NCBI GenBank assembly: GCA_043101635.1
Contig: JBICIE010000204.1
Coordinates: 1 to 5,628, forward strand
DNA length: 5,628 nucleotides
Direction of reading: 5' to 3'
Source of the DNA: CAYMJK01 sp043101635
GTDB lineage: Bacteria; Planctomycetota; Phycisphaerae; Phycisphaerales; UBA1924
Shown: positions 1-5,400 of the stretch, one piece after another
How the letters are laid out: the number at the start of each line of letters is the position of its first letter
How positions within the stretch are numbered: the stretch's first letter is position 1
Notes under the pieces: model-generated
The model's database searches: none
Told to the model about the DNA's origin: nothing
What the model saw: only the letters and a program-made list of their open reading frames with translations
Position numbers and translations under genes: made by a program

Positions 1-218
1 TAGATCTCGTCGACCTCCAGCCAGACCTGGTGCGTGACATCGTGGCGGATGAGTTCGAAGTTGGGCCGGCCCAGCAGCCCGTCGAGATTGCTCTTCTGGC
101 TGGTGAAGAAGTTGTCCAGGCAGATGACATCGTGCCCCTGGGCCACCAGCCGCTCGCACAGGTGCGACCCCAGGAAGCCCGCCCCGCCCGTCACCAGAAT
201 CCGCTTGACCTTCGACAC
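1..218 (-). CDS. uxs: UDP-glucuronate decarboxylase (UDP-xylose synthase), N-terminal fragment
   Basis: Partial gene: 72 whole codons plus two bases of a Tyr codon, then the window ends. The family converts UDP-glucuronate to UDP-xylose and CO2 in the cytoplasm with bound NAD, supplying surface polysaccharides. The fragment begins VSKVKRILVTGGAGFLGSHL: a Rossmann strand and the extended-SDR GxxGxxG motif (G11, G14, G17). An acidic Asp35-Asn36 after the second strand (ICLDNFFTSQKSNL) suits NAD binding. The stretch FELIRHDVT (54-62) followed by EVDEIY (68-73) is typical of UXS and separates it from GalE or dTDP-glucose dehydratase. The catalytic Tyr-x-x-x-Lys lies outside the window. The GTG start at 216-218 is chosen because AGGAG sits six bases upstream and the motif spacing is normal. 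It follows hldD by 18 bases, probably in the same transcript. The family call is firm; substrate is inferred from the N-terminus only. Confidence 0.88.
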   Translation of the reverse strand, partial: MSKVKRILVTGGAGFLGSHLCERLVAQGHDVICLDNFFTSQKSNLDGLLGRPNFELIRHDVTHQVWLEVDEI

Positions 219-224
219 CTGTCG

Positions 225-229
225 CTCCT
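225..229 (-). promoter_or_regulatory. Ribosome binding site of the UDP-glucuronate decarboxylase gene
   Basis: AGGAG on the minus strand, six bases before the GTG at 216-218 and inside the 18-base gap after the hldD stop. It decides the GTG start, since no ATG lies nearby in frame. Confidence 0.75.
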
Positions 230-236
230 GCCTGCC

Positions 237-1265
237 TCAGCCGGCCCGTCCGTGCTGCTCGGCGAGGTATCGCCCGTACGCCATGATCGCCGCCCGCGGC
301 TCGTGCTCGGGCCTCCAGCCCAGACCGGCCTCCGCTGCGCGCATGTCCGCGCAGGTGTACTCCTGGTAATGCTCTGCGATGTGCGCCGGCATCTCGAAGT
401 ACTCGGTCGGAAGCCGCTGCTCGCTGATGTCCAGCGCCTCGCGAAGCGCGGCGACGATCTCGTTGAAGCTGGTGGCCCGCCCGCTGCCGAGGTTGTACAC
501 GCCCGGCTCGGGATTGGGCCGCTCGCCCAGCCCTGCCGCGGCCATCGTGCAGCCGACAACATCGTGCACGCTGACCTGGTCACGGGCCTGCTGTCCATCG
601 GTGAAGATTCGCGGGCGCCGGCCATCGAGCATCTGCCGGGCAAGCTGGTACGGCATGGATGACATCGAGCCCTTGGCGGCTTCGCCGGGCCCGAAGACGT
701 TGAAGTACCGCAGCCCCACCACCCACGGGCGGTCGCCATCCTCTGCAAGCTCCTCATCCAGCTTGCGGTGCACGCACTCCATCAGCCACTTGCTGAAGCC
801 GTAGACGTTGTTGGGCGCCCCCGCCGCATCCTCCGGAAACGGCACGCGCTGGAAGCCCTGCGGCGGCGAGCCATAGGTGGCCGCGCTGGACGCGTACACC
901 AGCGGGCGGCGGGCCTCGTGGCAGGCGCGGATCAGGTCCTCGAAGCCCTCGGTGTTGTCGCGGATCATCACCCGCTGGTCGCGCACCGTGGTATCGGTGA
1001 TGGCGGCGAGGTGGAAGACGGCCGCGGGATCGTGGGCCTCGCAGAGCATGGCGAGGTCGATCTCGGCGGTGGATTCGGCGATCACCTGCCCGGCGAAGGG
1101 CCCGGCGCCGGCGGCGGCGAAGACCTCCACCAGCGTGGCGTAGGACCCCGAGCGGAAGTCATCGACGATGACCAGCCGGGCCTCCGGCTCGCGCCGGCGC
1201 AACTGGGCGCACAGGTTGGCCCCGATGAACCCCGCCCCGCCGGTGATGAGATAGGTCCTGGCCAT
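237..1265 (-). CDS. hldD: ADP-L-glycero-D-manno-heptose 6-epimerase
   Basis: Complete, 342 residues (E. coli HldD, also called RfaD, is 310). It converts ADP-D-glycero-D-manno-heptose to the L-glycero form, the last step in making the heptose donor for LPS inner core, in the cytoplasm. Visible features: Rossmann GGAGFIG at 9-15; acidic pair Asp35-Asp36 followed by Arg38, which may contact an NADP phosphate; YASSAATYG at 124-132 with catalytic Ser127; YGFSK with Tyr155 and Lys159; then GLRYFNVFGPGEAAKGSMSSM at 184-204, an HldD hallmark. Lys198 there matches E. coli Lys178, which with the Tyr forms the known two-base epimerization pair. The C-terminal half keeps GVYNLGSGRATSF (255-267) and HYQEYTCADM (299-308), as in E. 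coli. Extra length comes mainly from loops near 44-60 and 166-180. The ATG at 1263-1265 puts the Rossmann motif at the usual distance, but no Shine-Dalgarno precedes it. It is the first gene of a likely pair with the decarboxylase downstream. Confidence 0.95.
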   Translation of the reverse strand: MARTYLITGGAGFIGANLCAQLRRREPEARLVIVDDFRSGSYATLVEVFAAAGAGPFAGQVIAESTAEIDLAMLCEAHDPAAVFHLAAITDTTVRDQRVMIRDNTEGFEDLIRACHEARRPLVYASSAATYGSPPQGFQRVPFPEDAAGAPNNVYGFSKWLMECVHRKLDEELAEDGDRPWVVGLRYFNVFGPGEAAKGSMSSMPYQLARQMLDGRRPRIFTDGQQARDQVSVHDVVGCTMAAAGLGERPNPEPGVYNLGSGRATSFNEIVAALREALDISEQRLPTEYFEMPAHIAEHYQEYTCADMRAAEAGLGWRPEHEPRAAIMAYGRYLAEQHGRAG

Positions 1266-1283
1266 GCGAGGGCGATGGTAGGG

Positions 1284-1302
1284 GTCGGCGCTTCGCGCCG
1301 AC
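1284..1302. repeat. Perfect 8-bp hairpin with a three-base loop, upstream of hldD
   Basis: Arm GTCGGCGC (1284-1291), loop TTC, arm GCGCCGAC (1295-1302). It ends 18 bases before the hldD ATG. Its outer GTCGGC/GCCGAC is shared with the hairpin at 1417-1435. No T-run follows on either strand, so it is not a standard intrinsic terminator. It could lie in the hldD leader or belong to the repeat family of this island. Confidence 0.7.
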
Positions 1303-1305
1303 GGG

Positions 1306-1342
1306 GATCGGGGATCAGCGATATCAGCGATCAGGGATCAGG
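1306..1342. repeat. Tandem GATCAGG-like heptamers
   Basis: Five consecutive units begin at 1306, 1313, 1320, 1329 and 1336: GATCGGG, GATCAGC, GATATCAGC (two extra bases), GATCAGG, GATCAGG. The array is contiguous and forms no coding pattern. On the minus strand it reads as CCTGATC-type units upstream of hldD. Confidence 0.8.
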
Positions 1343-1354
1343 GGAGGCAGGAAC

Positions 1355-1372
1355 CACAGATGGCACAGATGG
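1355..1372 (+). repeat. CACAGATGG nonamer, two tandem copies (left arm)
   Basis: Two exact CACAGATGG copies (1355-1363, 1364-1372), followed by a degenerate partial copy GCAC. The same nonamer occurs on the opposite strand at 1666-1674, so the copies face each other across about 290 bases. Motifs of this style recur between genes in many environmental genomes; that is general recollection, not checked here. Confidence 0.75.
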
Positions 1373-1392
1373 GCACGGTTGGGTTTGGGTGG

Positions 1393-1435
1393 CCCGCCGC
1401 GCTCCGCGGCGGGTGGGTCGGCAGTCCCTGCCGAC
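1393..1435. repeat. Two adjacent perfect hairpins with three-base loops
   Basis: First hairpin: CCCGCCGCG (1393-1401), loop CTC, CGCGGCGGG (1405-1413). After three bases the second: GTCGGCAG (1417-1424), loop TCC, CTGCCGAC (1428-1435). Both stems are perfect (9 and 8 bp). The pair resembles bacterial REP-type palindromic elements in architecture, although no family can be assigned. No T-run follows on either strand. Confidence 0.75.
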
Positions 1436-1452
1436 GCCGGCGCCTCCGCGCT

Positions 1453-1480
1453 GGGCCCCGACCGCGGCGCGCGGGGGCCC
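1453..1480. repeat. 7-bp inverted repeat with a GC-rich loop
   Basis: GGGCCCC (1453-1459) pairs with GGGGCCC (1474-1480) around a 14-base loop. In sequence this rich in G and C, short inverted repeats arise readily by chance, so significance is uncertain. Confidence 0.4.
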
Positions 1481-1483
1481 GCC

Positions 1484-1542
1484 GGGCGCCATCGGGCGCC
1501 GGATGGCAGCGCGCGGGCGCCGGACGGGCGCTGTCGGGCGCC
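1484..1542. repeat. GGGCGCC array with 10-11 base spacing
   Basis: GGGCGCC starts at 1484, 1494, 1515 and 1536, with a one-mismatch copy (GGGCGCT) at 1526. Start-to-start steps are 10, 21, 11 and 10 bases, close to one or two DNA helical turns. Several copies are followed by GGA or GGAC. Each copy contains the palindrome GGCGCC except the mismatched one. A 6-bp hairpin, GGGCGC and GCGCCC around GCCG, follows at 1549-1564. Confidence 0.65.
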
Positions 1543-1581
1543 GGACAAGGGCGCGCCGGCGCCCGACCTGGCCTGAGGCCG

Positions 1582-1633
1582 GAGGTCAGCAGCCAGAGGT
1601 CAGAGGTCAGGAGTCAGTCAGGAGTCATATCAG
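1582..1633. repeat. GAGGTCAG / GAGTCAG degenerate repeats
   Basis: GAGGTCAG at 1582-1589, 1596-1603 and 1603-1610 (the last two share a G), then GAGTCAG at 1611-1617, TCAG at 1618-1621, GAGTCAT at 1622-1628 and ATCAG at 1629-1633. The unit is close to seven bases and resembles, without matching, the GATCAGG heptamers at 1306-1342. Confidence 0.65.
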
Positions 1634-1634
1634 G

Positions 1635-1655
1635 GGCGCCCGGAGGGCGCCTTTT
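1635..1655 (+). terminator. Intrinsic-terminator-like hairpin on the plus strand
   Basis: GGCGCCC (1635-1641), loop GGA, GGGCGCC (1645-1651), then TTTT at 1652-1655. The 7-bp all-G/C stem plus T-run fits a Rho-independent terminator for plus-strand transcription, though the T-run is short. No plus-strand gene precedes it; the annotated genes are all on the other strand, where no T-run follows the stem. It may stop antisense transcription toward the LysM gene, or be one more three-base-loop hairpin of the repeat island. Confidence 0.5.
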
Positions 1656-1665
1656 CTCTGCGCTG

Positions 1666-1683
1666 CCATCTGTGCCCATCTTC
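1666..1683 (-). repeat. CACAGATGG nonamer, right arm
   Basis: On the minus strand GAAGATGGG (1675-1683) is followed by CACAGATGG (1666-1674) and then CAG. This mirrors the direct copies at 1355-1372: AGATGG, CACAGATGG and CA align between arms apart from the placement of one extra G. Confidence 0.65.
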
Positions 1684-1691
1684 GGTTCACC

Positions 1692-1732
1692 CCTCTGCGG
1701 CCTCTGCCCCCTCTGCGACCTCTGCGTTCTGC
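1692..1732 (-). repeat. Nine-base-period CCTCTGC array (GCAGAGG on the minus strand)
   Basis: CCTCTGC occurs exactly at 1692, 1701, 1710 and 1719, always nine bases apart, with a decayed fifth unit (TTCTGC) at 1727. The two bases between units vary. The period matches that of the adjacent CACAGATGG nonamers and, being a multiple of three, keeps reading frames open and creates spurious ORFs. Confidence 0.8.
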
Positions 1733-1742
1733 CTTGATTGAT

Positions 1743-1763
1743 GCGGCGCCGGGCGCCCGCCGC
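1743..1763 (-). repeat. GC-rich inverted repeat after the LysM gene
   Basis: GCGGCG (1743-1748) pairs with CGCCGC (1758-1763) around a nine-base loop containing GGGCGCC. It lies 17 bases downstream of the LysM stop, where an operon terminator would be expected, but the minus strand continues ATCAATCAAG with no T-run. It may be a weak or Rho-assisted end, or chance pairing. Confidence 0.35.
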
Positions 1764-1780
1764 TGGCGCGGCTGGGTTCT

Positions 1781-2437
1781 CTACGGCGTTTTCGGCGCGT
1801 GGATCACCTGGCCGACGCTGATGGCATCAATGCTGCGCAGGCCCAGGCGCTGGCGGTTCAGCTCGTACAGCATCTGCGCGTGCTTCTGCGTGCCGTACAG
1901 CCGCTGGCTGATGACGCTCAGCGAGTCGCCCGGCTGCACCACGTACTCGATGAAGTCCTCGGGCGCAGGCGGCGGCGCCGGCTCGCGCTGCGGCGCGACC
2001 GGGCGACCCTCGGCGTCGACGAGTTGCCCCTGGAGGTTGCCCTTGTCCAGCGGGATGTACCAGGTATCGCCAGCGCTGATGCGGGCGGGGTCCTTCAGCG
2101 GGTTCATCTGGGCGATGATGACCCAGTCCGCCGAATCCCCGAGGTATTCCTCGGCGATCGACTCGAGCGTCTCATCATCGCGCTGGACGATGTAGGCCCA
2201 GGAGTCCGGCGGCAGCACGCCGGCGGGCTCGGCCGGCGCCTCGGCGGCTGTCGGCGGGGGATCCCGGGTCGGCGGCGCCGGATCCACGGGCGCCGGCCCG
2301 GGGTCGGCCGGGCCGGTCTCGCCGGTGTCGAAGCGGATGGGCGGCTCCCCGGAGGGATCCCACCACCAGTAGACCGCAATCCAGAGGACCGCCAGGGCCC
2401 CCAGGCCCGCTCCCAGGCGCGTGTGGTTGCCGCGCAT
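1781..2437 (-). CDS. Membrane-anchored protein with two LysM domains
   Basis: 218 residues. The N-terminus has a short basic lead (MRGNHTR), then a hydrophobic segment at about 8-26 (LGAGLGALAVLWIAVYWWW), read as a signal anchor placing the rest outside the cytoplasmic membrane. A Pro/Ala/Asp-rich linker covers about 40-78. LysM 1 is at about 80-130 (YIVQRDDETLESIAEEYLG, ending ISAGDTWYIPLD); a second Pro-rich linker spans about 146-160; LysM 2 is at about 163-214 (YVVQPGDSLSVISQRLYG, ending ISVGQVIHAPKT). LysM modules generally bind N-acetylglucosamine-containing glycans such as peptidoglycan. No catalytic domain is visible, so a structural or tethering role is inferred. The ATG at 2435-2437 is chosen because AAGGAGG lies five bases upstream; the frame stays open further upstream only by overlapping secDF. 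Probably co-transcribed with secDF. No gene name can be assigned. Confidence 0.9.
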   Translation of the reverse strand: MRGNHTRLGAGLGALAVLWIAVYWWWDPSGEPPIRFDTGETGPADPGPAPVDPAPPTRDPPPTAAEAPAEPAGVLPPDSWAYIVQRDDETLESIAEEYLGDSADWVIIAQMNPLKDPARISAGDTWYIPLDKGNLQGQLVDAEGRPVAPQREPAPPPAPEDFIEYVVQPGDSLSVISQRLYGTQKHAQMLYELNRQRLGLRSIDAISVGQVIHAPKTP

Positions 2438-2442
2438 CGGCG

Positions 2443-2449
2443 CCTCCTT
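2443..2449 (-). promoter_or_regulatory. Ribosome binding site of the LysM gene
   Basis: AAGGAGG on the minus strand, five bases before the ATG at 2435-2437 and inside the 20-base gap after the secDF stop. It fixes the start of the LysM gene against a much longer open frame that continues upstream. Confidence 0.85.
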
Positions 2450-2457
2450 GGGCGGAA

Positions 2458-5400
2458 TCACGGCGTGGGACCGGCCGGGGCCTCCTCCGGCTCGATCGGG
2501 ACGCTGCGGTCCTTCCGCCTTGACCACACCATCGGCGCCGCGACGGCGATCGATGAATAGGTTCCGACGCCGATGCCGATCAGCATGGCGTAGGCGAAGG
2601 ACCGGACGCCCTCGCCGCCGAAGACGTACAGGATGCCGACGGCGAGGAGGGTGGTGCCGCTGGTGATGACGGTGCGGCTGATGGTCTGGTTGATGGAGCG
2701 GTTGACGACCTCGGTGGAGGCGTAGTCCAGCTTGCCGCGGTTCTCGCGGATGCGGTCCATGATGATGATGGTGTCGTTGAGCGAGTAGCCGATGATCGTG
2801 AGGATCGCGGCGATCAGGTTCAGGTCGATCTTGAAGGGCTTGATGCCGAGCTTCTGAGCGATGGCGGCGGTGGCGCTGTGGTCGTAGAGGATCTCGGCGA
2901 GCGCGATCAGGCCGATGGCGATCATGACATCGTGCAGCAGCGTCACGATGGCCGCCAGCGAGTAGCGCATGGAGCCGAAGCGCACCCAGATGTAGATCGT
3001 GATGAGCAGGAAGCTCATCACCACCGCGACGATGGCCTGGGCCCGGAAGGTGCTGGCGATGGCGGGGCTGAAGTTGTCCACGCTGGCCAGCGTGGTCTGG
3101 CGCGTCAGGGCCTCGACCAGCAGGTCCCACTCGGTCTGCTCGATCTCGACGGCCCAGCGATCCGGCTCCTCGAAGAAGCTGACATCGGGGTCATTGACCA
3201 GCACCACGGCCGTGCGCACCGTGCCGGCGCTCTGGTCGGCCCACGCCAGCGGCCGGATCATCATGCGCCGGCCCAGGGTCGAGGAGTAATCCGGCTGGCT
3301 GCGCATCTGCTCGAGGCGCTCGCGCAGGGCCTGCACGGTCGGCGCCGGAGTCAGGTCTTCCAGCACGATGGCGACGCCGCCGATGAATTCGGAGACGTCG
3401 TCGCGATACTCGGGCCGGCCGATCGCCTCGCCCAGCGTGCGGCTGGAGACGGGATGGACCGGCGCCAGGCGGACATCCTGGGCCTCCGAGCCGCGGAACT
3501 CCAGCGGCGGGCGGGTATCGAGCACATCGGCGAACGCAGTGGTGAGGGCCGCCTGCAAGGCTTCCTGGTCGGTCACGAGCGTCTTGATCTTGAACTCGTC
3601 GCTGGTGACACCGTCGGCCTGGGGATTCAGCGGCAGCACATCGGTGCCGCGGCTGAGGGCAAACAGCGGATCGCCGGGATCGTCCGGCGCCAGCGAGAGC
3701 ACGCGGTCCTGGACATCCTGACGCATCATGGTCAGCGGGGCGCCGTCCGGGCCATCCTTGAAGCTGAGCGTGATCTGCGTGCCGCCGAGGAATTCGGTGT
3801 CGAGCATCTTGTCGCCGCGGCTGACGATCATGCCGACGCCGAGGCCGACGAACGAGATGGAGATCACCACGAAGATCAACCGCAGCGAGATCCAGTTGAT
3901 GCGCGGCTCCAGCACCCGGTCGATGACCGGCAGGGCCATCGGCAGCATGCTGAGCTTGCGCACCCCGATCAGGTCCACGAGATAGGTGAAGATGACGCGC
4001 GTGACAACCAGGGCGCAGAACATGGTCGCGATCACGCCGATGCCGAGCGTGATGGCGAAGCCCTTGATCTCCTGCGTGCCGGTGTAGGCGAGCACCACGC
4101 AGACGATCAGGTTGGTCACGTTGCCGTCGACGATGCTGGACAGGGCGTGGCGGTATCCCAGGCGCACGGCGCTGCGCAGATCGGCGCCGGCCCGCAGTTC
4201 TTCGCGGATGCGCTCGTAGATGAGCACATTGGCGTCCACCGCCATGCCGAAGGTGAGGATCACGCCCGCGATGCCCGGGAGGGTGAACGCCGCCCGGTTC
4301 AGGGACATGACGCCCATGATGATCACCGCGTTGGCCGCCAGTGATACCACCGCCACAGCCCCGTAGCCGAAGTAGTACACCACCATGAAGACGCTGATGG
4401 CGATCAGCGCCCATACGCCCGCCTGCAGGCCGGCGTCGAGGTTGTCCTGGCCCAGTTCCGGCCCGACGGTGTTCTCGCTGATGGGCTGGTTGGAGAGCTT
4501 GGCCTGCAGCGAGCCGGCGTTGAGCGTCTGGATCAGGAAGCGGCGTTCCTGCTCGGTGAAGTCGCCGGTAATGATGCCGCTGGAGGTGATGCGGCTGTTG
4601 ATGTTCGGCGCGGTGTAGATCTGGTCATCCAGCAGCACGGCCATGCTGTCGCCGACGTGCTCGCCGGTCAGCTCGCCCAGGAGCTGGGCGCCGCGGGCGT
4701 CCATGCGGAAGCCGATGGCGGGCTTGCCGCTCTGGGGATCCTGGTCCTGGCGGGCGCTGGCGAGCTTCCAGTCGCCCTCGAATCGCGTGAGGCGATTGCC
4801 GCGCACATCCCAGGCCAGCATCCAGTACTCGCCGTTGTACTCCTCGACGACGTACCCGCCGGCCCGGTTGCGGAAGTACTCGGCCGGGTTCACCTGCACC
4901 CGGCGCAGGTCCTGGGCCGTGTTGACCCAGTCCTCGATGCGGTTGATCTGGAACCAGGCGGCATCCGGCGCCCGCGCGTTGCGCGGGCCGCGCTCGCGCA
5001 GCGTGCGGCGAAGCTCCGCCTCCTGCGGGTGCGTGTCCGGGTCCACCGTGATGCGGAACTCCAGCACGCCGGCGCCCTGGAGCAGTCGCTTCAGGTCGGC
5101 CGGGTCATCGAGCGTGCGCCGGTTGGCCTGATAGGTCTCGTACGCCTCGCGAACGCGCAGCAGTTGCTGCTGCATCGGGGTCGGCTCGGCGGCGACCCCG
5201 TCTCCGGTGGCGCCGGCGCGGGCGTACAGCAGTTCCCAGGCCCGGTCGAAGGCGCTGGGCAGGCGCACCAGCTCGCCGGTGACCTCGTCGCGCTTCTCGA
5301 CCTCGCGCCGGGAGAGCTGGAGCACCTCCCGCACCTCTTCGGGCGTGATGACGGCCTGGAGGGCCGCCTCGCGGGCGGCGTCGTAGGCGAGGCCAGCCTC

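Larger units (their letters stand above)
1266..1780. other. Repeat-rich intergenic island without a credible gene
   Basis: About 515 bases between the LysM gene stop and the hldD start. Open frames cross it, but their translations are low-complexity Arg/Pro/Gly/Ala strings produced by the repeats, and none has a recognisable domain. The stretch 1381-1570 has about 86% G+C (27 A/T among 190 bases by hand count), well above the neighbouring genes. It holds, from left to right, a hairpin, heptamer repeats, nonamer repeats, two adjacent hairpins, a GGGCGCC array, GAGGTCAG repeats, a terminator-like hairpin, inverted nonamers, a CCTCTGC array and a further inverted repeat; these are listed separately. 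Any promoter for hldD should also lie here, but I cannot identify a convincing one. Confidence 0.8.

Noticed and set aside
1306..1732. CRISPR array
   Set aside because: Repeat units are only 7-9 bases with no unique spacers of 25-45 bases, and there are no cas genes.
1360..1737. Small Arg-rich protein encoded in the repeat island
   Set aside because: The translation follows the nucleotide repeats, has no ribosome binding site I can see, and resembles no protein family.
768..2195. 475-residue open frame on the plus strand
   Set aside because: It runs antisense to hldD, through the repeat island, into the antisense of the LysM gene. The translation is low-complexity with no domain; it reflects high GC and repeats with periods divisible by three.
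2438..3130. Upstream extension of the LysM frame to an ATG at 3130
   Set aside because: It would overlap secDF in another frame with a low-complexity His/Arg-rich sequence, whereas the ATG at 2435-2437 has a strong ribosome binding site and begins directly before the membrane anchor.
2878..4344. 488-residue open frame on the plus strand
   Set aside because: Entirely antisense to secDF, whose conserved motifs prove the minus-strand frame. The His/Asp/Gly/Arg-rich translation is a typical shadow.
3191..4414. 407-residue open frame on the minus strand
   Set aside because: Lies in another frame inside secDF; Arg/His/Gly-rich with no recognisable motif.
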